The notes under the pieces were generated by a model. That model searched no databases. It had not been told where the DNA came from and saw only the letters and a list, made by a program, of their open reading frames with translations. The translations under genes and the position numbers were made by a program. Below are positions 10,303 to 18,589 of a DNA stretch of 64,000 nucleotides, piece by piece (the stretch's first letter is position 1; each line of letters opens with the position of its first letter). The stretch is taken from NCBI GenBank assembly GCA_007844125.1, contig CM017558.1, forward strand, positions 55,972,165 to 56,036,164, in the 5' to 3' direction. This stretch comes from Sinonovacula constricta. Lineage: Eukaryota; Mollusca; Bivalvia; Cardiida; Solecurtidae.

Positions 10303-12652
10303 CTCTACAGAATGCCATGTTTTCATGTTTTCTTCACAACAATAATATGAATTTTTAACGAAATATTTTATATACACGCTTTTTAATTTGGCATATTGTA
10401 TGCTTTGTAACCTTAGTTAGTCAAATAATTTAAGATAATATGTCTGCGGTTAATGTTAATAGTAGTTGCCTAGTTGGTAGGTATACGTACGCTACCGTAG
10501 TTACCAAAAGCACGCAGTAGTTAGTAGTGAATTATGTTTTGTTTTTTGCTGGAAAAAAATGTAATGGTTATGAAATATACTAAATTGCCTTTAAAATCAT
10601 TGCAAACTTATGAACAGTAACACAAATTGACCTTCACATATTTAATTGATACGTGACGTTAAAATCTATTAGCGAAACCATAAACATACCGGAGGATTAG
10701 CAATTGATTTCATGCCGTTCAACATAAAAATGCCAATTAAAAATACTTTAAAGGTGTACGTCAATTAACAACAGACTTTAGTTGTAGTTACATTTTTTCT
10801 TTTTTTATCGTGTGTGTGTATACGTGCACATATTGCATGTAAAAATAAAAAATTAGCATGAAACTATATTTAAATGTTTCTCTTTTACTCGTTCACCATG
10901 CTATTCTTATAATAACCTTTAATATATAACATGTACATTCTGATCGTTTAATTAACTAATACTAAATATCAATAACAGTTCAAGAAGGGTCCACAAATAC
11001 TTTTTATATTTAAAAGTTCAAAACGGCCATGTTTGTAAACTGACAACAAAGACAATTTTATTTAATAAAATCATTGCCAAAAATCATGTGCGAAAAATCT
11101 GGGTAGTTAAACATCTGTCATCCGACATGTTTATCGTCATAATATGACCTTGCCATTCTTTGTTCCTGCCTTATACACACAGTAAATGCACATGTCACCA
11201 TCACTAAGCGGTCGCAACGAAAACAAATCATCAGTTCAATCTGCGCCATTACTACGTTTACGATGCACAGAATGGTCTGATTTTGAATGCTTTCCCACAC
11301 CTTTAGCTCGCAGTACAAGTTCCGTCTTCTTATATGTCACTTGGAAGTTGTGAAAACACAAATAGTCTTTCAATTTGACTACCGAAAGCTTATCTATGAT
11401 TGAATCGCTGAGAAACTTCCGTCTGATTCGTCCGCTGTCTTGCAAAAAATTTACTACCCAGAGCCGAAGCGGCATGGCCCCCTCGGCACCCCCGGTAAAT
11501 CCGGGCCAGCGTAGTACCATCAATATTGTCATATAAAGAACTGTTATACTATTTATGTTCGCATATGACAATGAATTAACAACGATAAGCAGTGATTATT
11601 TATGTGAGCATCCTCTGTTTAACAGAGAAGGTCTGCGGATCCAACACGTATTCGATTGAGTGCGTACCCTGCGGCCATTGTTACCAAGGAGATGCATGTG
11701 ACGCAGTGACCGGATACTGCCCGAGAGGTTGCGAGACGACACACGAGGGAGACCATTGCGCTGTTCCAAAAACTTCGAAATCTCAAGTTCACCCCGAAAG
11801 TGTACTTATCGGAGTTGGCATAGGGCTTGTTGGGTTAACCATGGTCGCGGGAATCGCTTTTAAGTAATTAACAAAATAACGGATCATTCTGTTAAGCAAC
11901 TTCTAATTGAATTTAAAATTTAACAAATAAATAAATAAGGATTACATAATAGTAATAAGGAATATGAAATTTTTGATATTGGTTCACGATAAAATCTGTT
12001 TGGATGTGCAGAGCTCAACTAGTTATAAAGCAAGCATATTGGTGATATAAAAATTGACATAAAAATTGACTCTCTTTTCAAAAAGATCCGAGGTTGTCTT
12101 AAAGGTAAGTTGGGCCATTAGTTGGGATGTTAATATGTATGTATGTATGTGTGTGTATGATTGTTTATATTAGTATCAAAATGTCAGCACAAATGTCAGC
12201 ATAGAATTCAATCAGTACAGGTATAAATCTGAGTAATTCCAAATTAAAGGACCTACTGGCATATGTGGCGTTTTAAGGGGAGATTATTTTACAACGTAAG
12301 CCAGTTAACGTACATTTGATTATTCAACCTGTATATAATTGGACCATTTTCAAAACAAAATATCTGAGTTTTAAAACAGGTTTAACGTATTTGTATATTT
12401 GACGCTGTTCTTAATACTAGTACATAGTCAATTCTATATCGAAACAGTTTTGACAGTAATTAACTACATATTCTTTACAGGATCAGGCGTGCCCTAAGGA
12501 AGCGTCAAACGGTGGGCCAGGATGCAGCGCGTGCTCGGGAAAACCCATGTCACGCGTTGTACGAAATAGAAACCCACGTTCCAGATTGTAATGACGATCA
12601 TCTATATTGTGGTGTAGTAGAGTACGGTTCAGGTGTCGTGCCGGTACAGTGA
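264..12652 (+). CDS. Gene A: EGF-repeat transmembrane receptor, 5'-partial (join 264-398, 604-738, 1347-1481, 1750-1887, 5308-5442, 11626-11863, 12481-12652)
   Basis: Seven exons join in one frame to 1088 nt: one residue split with the missing upstream exon, then 361 residues and a TGA stop. The five EGF-like exons are 135 or 138 bp with AG/GT borders and phase 1 at both ends, a standard module for exon duplication. Each carries a regular eight-cysteine pattern with YG.(D/N/E)C and a G(Y/F).G..C end, as in MEGF/SREC/Draper proteins. Exon 6 adds one more EGF-like module and a hydrophobic helix; exon 7 gives a basic, tyrosine-containing tail. The first visible EGF matches the first EGF of gene B, so signal-peptide and F5/8 C exons are expected just left of base 1. 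The 1888-5307 intron holds an antisense retrotransposon. Role as a cell-surface recognition or engulfment receptor is inferred from architecture. No gene symbol can be assigned. Confidence 0.85.
604..738 (+). CDS. Gene A exon: EGF-like module 2
   Basis: 135 bp after TATGCAG and before GTAAGA, phase 1/1. It reads [17 protein letters not shown] and later [15 protein letters not shown]. It has no internal ATG, so an ATG-based ORF scan would miss it. The cysteine layout is the same as in the neighbouring modules. Confidence 0.88.
739..1346 (+). repeat. Intron with (GATA)n/(GGAT)n and purine-rich simple repeats
   Basis: From about 842 to 1130 the intron is GATA/GGAT tetranucleotide repeat, followed to about 1300 by GA- and GACA-rich repeats. 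The repeat ends some 45 bases before the next exon's acceptor. No coding signal is seen. Confidence 0.95.
1347..1481 (+). CDS. Gene A exon: EGF-like module 3
   Basis: 135 bp between TTTTTCAG and GTGAGT, phase 1/1. It reads [18 protein letters not shown] then [16 protein letters not shown]. It is very close to the exon at 5308-5442 (shared GNCYGN/GHCYGN and [19 protein letters not shown]), indicating duplication within the gene. It also matches gene B's exon at 40799-40933. Confidence 0.92.
1750..1887 (+). CDS. Gene A exon: EGF-like module 4
   Basis: 138 bp between TTGTTGTAG and GTAAGA, phase 1/1. It reads [18 protein letters not shown], then [15 protein letters not shown] and GYQGNDCLD. The CDIFTG.C core is shared with gene B's exon at 40329-40466, its likely counterpart. 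Confidence 0.92.
1888..2482 (+). other. Intron segment of gene A, no gene seen
   Basis: AT-rich intronic sequence between EGF module 4 and the retrotransposon insertion. A short stretch near 2245-2290 resembles, in reverse, the dispersed repeat at 12886-13078. No EGF cysteine pattern or strong splice pair was found. Confidence 0.6.
2483..5000 (-). mobile_element. Non-LTR retrotransposon, 5'-truncated, antisense in gene A intron
   Basis: The element reads on the minus strand. Its 3' end lies near 2483-2500, where the minus strand shows a short TAGA tail after the 3' UTR. The 5' side breaks off around 5000 inside the endonuclease domain. The protein it carries is described in its own entry. 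A tetranucleotide 3' tail and random 5' truncation are typical of CR1/Jockey-type elements. Exact ends and target-site duplications could not be settled by eye. Confidence 0.85.
2661..4988 (-). CDS. Reverse transcriptase ORF (ORF2, N-terminally truncated) of the non-LTR element
   Basis: One uninterrupted 775-codon frame. Residues 29-38 hold the C-terminal GISDHS motif of the AP-type endonuclease. Then follow [11 protein letters not shown] (287-297), NYRPISLTC (349-357), the RT motif A DFSKAFDK (421-428), [12 protein letters not shown] (477-488) and the catalytic FADD (507-510). A thumb-type region follows, ending in the IQRRAARWV segment common in Jockey/CR1-like elements. The N-terminal endonuclease half is missing, so the copy is probably dead for retrotransposition. 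The lack of stops or frameshifts over 2.3 kb argues for a recent insertion. The ATG chosen is simply the first in frame; homology may extend slightly upstream. Confidence 0.9.
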   Translation of the reverse strand: MPRWLLSTNILDLFLTSYHTLIDSVTLHPGISDHSIFTVIANLKPKTIKQLPRNFILYRKANWTEFRKFMDSEKDRIIKICKFQNLNVDKLWEELKSSINTGISKYIPVKKIGSKFSLPWITQEIKRLIRKRDHLYVKLKKTKKTDPNTRAHFLNLKNLIKRKIKIAHENYIEYVLGNENPETEQDHPKSKFSTKKLYSVLKAAKQDAHGIPPLFDQSTGTTVSDNLSKADLLNKQFQSVFTPMSPLSLSQLCNATLINMNINCKNPKMPEIVIDLKGIIKLLGNLKPDKAAGPDSIKPLVLKELKLQIAPIIQILFQKSLDSGKLPMEWTSANVTPLFKKGAKNDPANYRPISLTCILCKTLEHIIASNLTVHFKNHNILYDLQHGFRERRSCETQLIQLVDDLARNLSTGQQTDLILLDFSKAFDKVSHLKLLYKLQEHGVDQRTVQWIKAFLIGRSQTVLLDGVNSKEVPVTSGVPQGSVLGPLLFLLYINDLPNHIKSQVRLFADDTAVYLVITDNQDCLKLQKDLQTLEAWEKLWEMEFNPGKCQVLNITRNKKKIKFGYKLHGQILEVVPSAKYLGIDISSDLSWNQHIDRITQNANKTLGFLRRNLPSKNQKIRQISYKSLVRPQLEYASSVWSPHTQCKINKIERIQRRAARWVKGQYSPYDSVTTMLDDLKWETLESRRTSARLCMFFKIVHGFVAISVPPYLVQPLRRTRHMHPLTYRQVHTKIDIFKYSFFPQTVVLWNQLPSTVVLQPDPDHFRQAINALNTA
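5198..5300 (+). repeat. 32-bp tandem repeat next to exon acceptor
   Basis: Three copies of a 32-bp unit beginning GTCGAATCTACACGTG start at 5198, 5230 and 5262, with a fourth decayed copy running into the polypyrimidine tract of the acceptor at 5301-5307. Confidence 0.9.
5308..5442 (+). CDS. Gene A exon: EGF-like module 5
   Basis: 135 bp between CTGTTTCAG and GTACGT, phase 1/1. It reads [18 protein letters not shown] then [16 protein letters not shown]. It is a close duplicate of the exon at 1347-1481. No direct counterpart was found in gene B at this place, so the two paralogs differ in EGF content. Confidence 0.92.
5443..6982 (+). other. Gene A large intron, first part
   Basis: AT-rich intronic DNA. 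Around 6105-6255 it contains a diverged copy of the dispersed repeat family also found at 12886-13078, 13868-14060 and 44830-44970 (shared core CACCCCAGTCGGTC / GCGGTAAC). The G-rich stretch at 6775-6845 is simple sequence. No further EGF exon is visible. Confidence 0.6.
6983..8990 (+). repeat. Duplicated block, copy 1 (paralogous to 18590-20370)
   Basis: Scattered but collinear similarity to 18590-20370. Shared tracts include ATGCCGAAA.AGGCA.., ATACTTCCCTTCGA, CGATCGTCGTTT.CATATATTG and, near 8840, TACCTTGATT.GGATGCAAG. Copy 1 contains an extra ~0.5-kb insert (7650-8145). Short open frames in 7171-7541 have broken counterparts in copy 2 and are not treated as genes. Confidence 0.8.
7650..8145. 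mobile_element. TIR element (MITE-like) with TTAA ends
   Basis: The left end TTAAAGTTGGTATCCGGTAG and the reverse complement of the right end (TTAAAGGTAGTATCCAACGG) match as terminal inverted repeats, giving an element of about 496 bp. The paralogous block at 18590-20370 has no such insert at the corresponding point (near 19210), which acts as an empty site. Interior sequence recurs at 60783-61010, and one end recurs inverted near 28485-28520. TTAA termini suggest a piggyBac-like target preference; this is inference. Confidence 0.75.
9125..9313 (+). pseudogene. THAP-like zinc-finger fragment (weak)
   Basis: A 62-codon open frame contains [11 protein letters not shown] followed by [13 protein letters not shown] domains have a C-x2-4-C pair near the N-terminus and a (F/L)HRFP motif, so this could be the start of a THAP protein or of a THAP-bearing (P-element-like) transposase. 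The rest of the domain is not seen in frame. It lies in the large intron of gene A, and chance is possible. Confidence 0.3.
9314..11117 (+). other. Gene A large intron, middle part, with (AT)n
   Basis: AT-rich DNA with no recognisable exon. A pure (AT)n microsatellite runs from about 10234 to 10300. The open frame across 10113-10358 exists only because of it. Confidence 0.7.
11626..11863 (+). CDS. Gene A exon: last EGF-like module plus transmembrane helix
   Basis: Acceptor TTTAACAG, phase-1 start. The exon reads (E)[18 protein letters not shown], then [15 protein letters not shown] and GDHCAVP. A linker leads to a hydrophobic run starting [12 protein letters not shown]. The frame would reach TAA at 11865-11867 after one lysine, but TTTAA|GTAATT is a plausible phase-2 donor. 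The spliced AA+G restores that lysine and continues into the basic tail exon at 12481. The same GTAATT is present at the same place in gene B. A C-terminus with no tail (tail anchor or GPI signal) is the alternative and is less likely. Confidence 0.88.
11864..12480 (+). other. Phase-2 intron between TM and tail exons of gene A
   Basis: 617 bp bounded by GTAATT and TTCTTTACAG. The first bases include the TAA that would end the protein if the intron were retained, so retention would make a receptor without a signalling tail. Confidence 0.75.
12481..12652 (+). CDS. Gene A exon: cytoplasmic tail
   Basis: It begins after TTCTTTACAG. One base completes the split lysine codon, then 56 codons run to TGA at 12650-12652. 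It starts [13 protein letters not shown], a typical positive stop-transfer next to a TM helix. It then has tyrosines at tail positions 27 (LYEIE), 42 (LYCGV) and 48 (EYG). It aligns with gene B's tail: [16 protein letters not shown], and Y-x6-H-V-.-D-...-H-.-Y with the same 15-residue tyrosine spacing. Too short and too far from an ATG to be called by a simple ORF search. Confidence 0.82.
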
Positions 12653-13320
12653 ATCAGAAAAAATGGGGTGAACAGCAACAAATACGTACAAAAACTCCTC
12701 ACAGCTACATGTACAATCACATTTCAAAGAAAACAATTAAAATATTTGCAAATGCATAGAAGAAATAGTGTTTACTTTCAAATGTCGAAAATGTGTCAGG
12801 TATCTTTAAGATTTTGTATTTACCCTTTAATATATTCAGTGTTTTAATGAGGCGTTTTTCTACTCATTCTTCTTGTTTTAAGTCCATATTGCCGACTGAC
12901 CGTTCCAAGGCGGTAACTGTCGGGTTGCTCTTTTTGTTTAATGACTCATCACAGATTTGTTCTCACTTTTACATTTGGCTGGCAGGTGAATACCTTGGTC
13001 ATGTGCCTTTTCATTTTTTTTGTTAATATTGCAATGCTCATCGAACTTTGTCATATATATTCTTCTTGTAAAGTAATAAGAAACATTTTTGTTTGTTTAT
13101 ATACTAACTTTAATAAGCAAAACCAGCAAACTAGTTACTGGGAAACATGTAGGCGACTAAAGCAAATATCAATGTTCGAAAATACCGATAACAAATGACA
13201 ATTACTGTGCCTTTGTCAAATGTATCGGAATGTTAAGCTATACAAATAAAAATGCACAGTCCATTTTGCTGGGAAGTGATTATTGTATTGATGATAGCGT
13301 GAATACGAAGAAGAATAAAG
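12653..13320 (+). other. Probable gene A 3' UTR / downstream DNA
   Basis: After the stop the sequence is non-coding. AATAAA occurs at 13245-13250 and again near 13312, either of which could serve as a polyadenylation signal. The dispersed repeat at 12886-13078 lies inside this stretch. Confidence 0.4.
12886..13078 (+). repeat. Dispersed repeat, left arm of inverted pair
   Basis: The sequence with core AAGGCGGTAACTGTCGGGTT and ATGACTCATCACAGATTTGT recurs as a reverse complement at 13868-14060, and in diverged form at 6105-6255 and 44830-44970. Confidence 0.8.
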
Positions 13321-13867
13321 AATAAGAATGAGGAGGAGAAGGAAAAGGAGAAGAAAGAGATGGGGAATAATAATAATAATAATAATAAAAATAATAATAA
13401 TACAAATGAAAAATGATGAGAAACAAAAACATCAAAAACAGTACGGATAGTTCTACTTTAACACATTATATATATATACATATAATAACTTATATTAAGA
13501 ACTCTGTTGTATAACAACCATGCTGTCATTCTCTAATAAGTTCTTCGTATCGAGGAAATATTAAATCCATCAATCAGTGTGATTTGAATAAAACCCCGTT
13601 TTAACCAAAACATGTCAAAGGTACAAATTAAACCACAAGTTTCCAGATCGCATTATGGAAATCTTACTGTGGAAAACATGTAGACCACCCATACTCTCAT
13701 GGCCTGGCCAGGCCTCTGTAGTCAGGCGTGGTGACGTCGTGGGCCAGTTTTTGGTTAATACTCTGTTAAGCTAAATCACAACATTGGGATACCGGTCTCG
13801 TCAAAGAAATCTTGTTTGTAAGCCTTCTTTGCACGGAGAAATAACGCGGACAAATACAACTTTAGGC
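13321..13867. other. Spacer between inverted repeats
   Basis: Contains (AAT)n-type simple sequence at 13368-13400 and a short (TA)n near 13470. No gene is seen. Confidence 0.6.
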
Positions 13868-14060
13868 GTGCTTACCTGAGGAGTGTTTAAAAAGAATATA
13901 TGACAAAAGTCCTATGAGTATTGCAACATATACCAAACTCCGAAAAAGGCACAGAACAAAGGTATTTCACATGCAAGCCAAGCGAAAAGTAAGAACAAAT
14001 TTGTGATGAGTCATTTAAGGAAAAGAGCAAACACGACAGTTACCGCCTTGGTTGCAGCTT
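13868..14060 (-). repeat. Dispersed repeat, right arm of inverted pair
   Basis: The reverse complement shows AAGGCGGTAACTGTCG, ATGACTCATCACAAATTTGT and the CTTGCATGTGAAATACC segment, collinear with 12886-13078. The two arms enclose about 0.8 kb. Confidence 0.8.
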
Positions 14061-14084
14061 AAGTTGAATGGGATAGTCCACTGG

Positions 14085-14150
14085 AACTTGTAGAAGGTGT
14101 GTCTTTAGATCACGATGTTTGAGGTTCGAATCGCGGTCGTTTGAAGTAAA
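14085..14150 (+). repeat. tRNA-like (SINE-type) remnant
   Basis: GGTTCGAATCG at 14123-14133 fits a Pol III B box, and a tRNA-like head precedes it. The cloverleaf is not convincing, so this is a SINE remnant at most. Confidence 0.3.
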
Positions 14151-14269
14151 TAGGTTTGAAAGGTAGTAGGTTTTTAAATTGGTAAACTTTGTAATACCTA
14201 GGTTCAATAATGAGCACACGTGCTGGTGATTTGATGATGGATACACATGTCCTCCTAACGGTGTGCCTG

Positions 14270-16441
14270 TAAGTGGGCTAGTTGTAAAGTATAAACTGGA
14301 ATCAACAGTTATGTGTTACAATATATTTCCCTTGCGACCAGGTGGGTAAAACTAATCTGGCAAACACTGATATATGTGATTTTGTTGGGTTGAGGGAGGG
14401 CTACCTCTTCCTCAATTGTAATTACGCAGGATTATAAATTAAGGCCGGTATATACTTGAGATATCATATTAGTACAAACAAATAATTTTATTAAAATGAC
14501 CGACATTTGAAAACCGTCAACGTATAACACCCAATCAACCAAAAGAATGAAATATAACTACGATTCGCCGTTGTTATTACTTTTTATTTTAGGTACAAAA
14601 ATTTAGTACAAAACTTCAGAGTAATTGTGAAGTGTTTTCAATCCTTTCTAAACATGCAAACTCCAAAACACGCATATCGACCAAATTATCATAAAACATA
14701 GAAATTGTGGAAACACGGAACACAACATCACAAAGACAGTTTGATATTGAAACATAATTCGAAACGGTGAAACGCAATCACAATTGTAGCAAGAGCTTAT
14801 CTTCATTTTACATTCAAGTCGTATAAATAGGAATTGTTTATATCAACCGTATCAAGACGTATTGCTGGTAAAGAGTTGTAAAGAAACTAAAAGAAAAAGC
14901 CATTGCAAGCCAAACCAGGCAATTTATTATTTATTTTAAATAACGAACCTAAAATGTCAGCTCATTAAAAGTGAAATTAAACGCACAAATCAATGGAAGA
15001 AGCTTTTCTTGCCACTTAAGCAAAGTATATTATTTTAAAATTGTGCCTGTTTCCTCTTTCAGAACGATTGTTTTGCGAATATCGAAATAATAGAAAAGAG
15101 CAATGCAAGCTTAAAAGCATATTACAGTTTTACATCAAAATTTTATAAAAAATAAATAAATAGTAATTTAGAAAAAAATACATGATCATGTACAAAGTTA
15201 TTTAAACGGAAAACCATTTAGCAATAAACTTCCCCTCCTATTGGTCAAAACAAGCCACCAAAGTTTGTTTAACGCGTTCTCGCCCCCCCCCCCCCCCCCC
15301 CCCCCCACCCCTCCCCCCCCCCCCCAAATACTGCTACCTGATACACACAGAAATGACGTCACACCCGATGAGGGATAAACAGGAAATTGATCTCTCCCAG
15401 ATAAGTAAAGGGACATTAGAGGCAACATGGGAATTATTTCATTACATCGGTGATAGTAAGTGACAACACATTTCAGGAGCGTTGGTAAAATCGTACAGTG
15501 TCAAAATCAGAAAATACCATCGAAATAGTGAAATACATCTGGCGTTTTTTCAAATTCACTCAGGTATTTTATCATCTTCGTTTTAAACCAGCTTAAGGAC
15601 AAACATTGTGCTAATTTTGTGTACCGTTTGTAGATATTGACTGTATAAGCACTTCAACAGCGAGTGTCCAATTCAAAACTAGTTTTCTACTCATCAAAAC
15701 GGAAATACATAGACTATATGTTAGTAAATATTAACTAACTACGTTTTCAGCGGATCATATCTTTATTTTTTGCCTTTGTTAACACATGGAAAGTAAATCA
15801 ATCAAGATTATAATATGCATCGAGTGTATATATAAAAAATTATAAAGCTCCGATTAACAGCAATACTAAATTAGATGTGGACTCTCTTGCTCGTACCGAA
15901 AGAGAAAATATGTATGATATTTTATTGCAGCGGTTGGATATACATTAACATTCACGTTTAACAGTTTAAAGTGTTAATGTTATTTTTATACTTATAGCTC
16001 GACGGTTTTCAGTTCACAAATAAAAATAATGATTAAACGCTTTGATTGGCGCGTATTTCGTTTTGTCACTTTTTTCATATTTTATATTTTCTAACGTTTA
16101 AATATGGAAAACCTCATATAAGATGATGGATATTATTTACAATATTTCCACTGCTTTATACATGTTTATCAAATATATTATAAAATTAAAGGTTTATCAG
16201 AATTAAACTTCATTCATTTGTTATCATTATGAGTGCGTTAGTAAAAGCAATTTGCTTAAGGTCTTATGATATACTAGTAACTTATATGATAAATACAAAA
16301 TAATTAAAATTTAGTAATATATTACTTTTATCTTATTAACTTTTGACTGATACCTTAAAAGACTCAAAGTTTCAGAAACTTAAACTTTCAATGTTTCCAT
16401 GGCAGCATTTTACGCTTTGTTGTACATGCTTTTTCTTATAG
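14270..16441. other. Gene-free AT-rich region with poly-C tract
   Basis: No exon with conserved features is seen. A C-rich homopolymer-like tract covers about 15284-15326. Everything else is AT-rich single-copy-looking DNA. Confidence 0.6.
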
Positions 16442-16713
16442 ATCTGGCTAAAGATGTGGATAAAGAGGTAAGATTACTTACCTGCAAAAATTATTTTTAC
16501 CTTTTGAATAATTGCCGAATAAAAACAAATGTTTGTAATATCAAAATCTTTGTTGAAACAAAGTATTAGAACTGATTGTTTTTGCGCGCACCTGGTCTGC
16601 TTAAAATAGTTTTGATTATGTGTGCACATGTTAAACTTTGATGTAATTTGTTTGTAATCGGCGAGAAGATGATGTATAGATAATTGTGTTTCAAGAATGT
16701 TGTCACACAAGAC

Positions 16714-16783
<70 letters not shown>

Positions 16784-16798
16784 ATAATAATACATGTA

Positions 16799-16842
<44 letters not shown>

Positions 16843-16931
16843 CACGACGACGACGAAAATAATGATGATGATTCAAAATTAATTTTATATTTTAGGCAAT
16901 TCGAGAGGAGCTGGAACTTCTAAAAACAAAG
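16442..16931 (+). other. Two candidate micro-exons (16442-16467 and 16896-16931) around AAT/GAT repeats
   Basis: 16442-16467 lies between CTTATAG and GTAAGA and can read LAKDVDKE. 16896-16931 lies between TTTTAG and GTAGGA and reads AIREELELLKTK in phase 0. Both have good splice borders and helix-like composition. However, the phase they leave does not match the next candidate exon at 17202, so the set cannot be joined simply. Between them are (AAT)n (about 16714-16786) and (GAT)n (about 16798-16842). Confidence 0.3.
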
Positions 16932-17201
16932 GTAGGACTTGTATAAACAATGTTCAGCGTTGTTCTGTCGAGTTTTACAAAGCAGCATCATTGTTTTTTA
17001 ATACTTATGCAACAATCAACAGATTGGGGGCAATTGAGGATTACATTTTCGGCCGTATTAGGACTCGAGCCTATTAGCCCATCAATGCCATCCCTGCACC
17101 ATTGGAAGAAAAATGGAAAGTCGTTTATGTTTGAATATGCTTCCATTACCTTGAACATTTTAGGGTGATGAAAATTTAGGTCAGCCCACATTGACTTGCA
17201 G

Positions 17202-17357
17202 ATACTTATGATGGCATATTTCTTGAGAATCCGCTAACGGAAGTTGAAGAGGGAGCAAAGATAGGTAGCGCTTCAAGCATTACAGCCGGAAGTAAGGCTT
17301 TAAAGACGAAAGGTTTGGAACAGAAACTGCGGAAAGATATTCAAACTTATCATCCGG
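17202..17357 (+). CDS. Candidate exon of an unrecognised gene
   Basis: 156 bp between GACTTGCAG and GTATGT, phase 1 to phase 1, open throughout. It reads TYDGIFLENPLTEVEEGAKI, then SITAGSKALKTKG and LEQKLRKDIQTYHP: hydrophilic and charged, not EGF-like. It continues in phase with 20677-20733 and 21539-21572. I do not recognise the family. It could be an intracellular protein nested between the two receptors or a decayed gene piece. Confidence 0.45.
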
Positions 17358-17463
17358 GTATGTAAACATGATTCTTGCTTTGTTGGGTTAGTGCTAGTCA
17401 GTGTTGTTTGCGCGTGGAAAATATAATGTTGACACATGCTGCTCCTCTTATCTCGACGAATAT

Positions 17464-17625
17464 TTAGGTAGAACTCACGACGAAATGCAGGTCAGCTGAA
17501 ATACCTAACACTTGGAAGTATTTGCCAATACTGAGACTCGAACTTTGTTGATAAACGAAAGTGTTAGCCACAATCCCACTGTCTATCCTTATTTGCGACG
17601 TTGCTAACACTTTATCGTTACACTG
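17464..17625 (-). repeat. SINE, degenerate copy (minus strand)
   Basis: On the minus strand, GTTCGAGTCTC (B box-like) is followed downstream by CAGCTGACCTGCATTTCG and AGTTCTACC, matching the tail of the SINEs at 33185-33300 and 61614-61822. Confidence 0.55.
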
Positions 17626-17639
17626 AGAAACTGTGATAC

Positions 17640-18589
17640 GTCTTGCTAACTTATAATTTATTTTTTGCACGAACAAGAAAATATTAGTTTAATAACAGTG
17701 CTATTTTTTGTATTGCCTTCCTTATCAGTAAATAACGAGTTATTATGATTGCCGTCGATAACTTATTCATATTCATTGTACATATTATTCATCAAAATAA
17801 CTCGCTGCAGAAAGAATGTTTTGTTCAAGCTTTTAACCCGCTACCCAACAACGTCACCCCCTCCCCCGCCGCCACAAAGCATATTTCTATTGGATAATTT
17901 TTTTAAAGTTTCGTATTTTTACACAATCAGTCTGGTTCTATGGTAACTTCAACGTTATATTGAATGATATCATATCATTAATAATTTGTTGTCATGATTA
18001 AAACTTTAAAAACATGTGTGAGAAATATTTCTGCTAGAACTGTTTATAAATAATATGCATTTTATCTGTAGCAACTTAATAAACATTAAATATTTAATAA
18101 GTTCTGAAACAATACCAAATGTGCTTTGCATCTGCTAGCCACGATAACGGACAATCCAAAACATAAATAAGCCACATCAAGTTTTTTGAGCCATTTAGAG
18201 ACCTTTTCTTGAGCCATTAAGAGACCTTTTATTTTACATTAAATGTTGCCTTTACACTCACCGCTAAAGCACGATGTGCATGAAACTCACTCATATATTG
18301 CTACAGAATATCAAGCATGACGCTGAATGCTCAGTAATTAAGCCAGATAAAAAGTTGATAGATTAATAATTATTATTTATTATCTTTTTATAACAATTAT
18401 TATGACAATAATATCATAGTGTTTGCAGTAATAAATACTTTGCGTTAAGCTACAGTTATATAGATATATTTAACAAAGTTTAAAACCATGTATTAAATAT
18501 AATATATAAAATATATTATAATGAGAAAACTTTTTTTCGAATGTAATAAAAAAGCTGTAAAGTCAGGGATGGATCTAGGAGTGATTGTT
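17640..18589. other. AT-rich interval without genes
   Basis: No splice-bounded coding stretch or repeat family was recognised. A short direct repeat (GAGCCATT.AGAGACCTTTT) occurs at 18190-18230. Confidence 0.5.

Noticed and set aside
10113..10358. 81-residue protein with IY repeats
   Set aside because: Translation of an (AT)n microsatellite.
11626..11867. Gene A as a GPI-anchored or tail-less protein ending at TAA 11865-11867
   Set aside because: The phase-2 GTAATT donor and a matching tail exon exist in both paralogs; a retained-intron isoform remains possible.
16474..16882. Poly-isoleucine and poly-methionine proteins
   Set aside because: Translation of (AAT)n and (GAT)n microsatellites.
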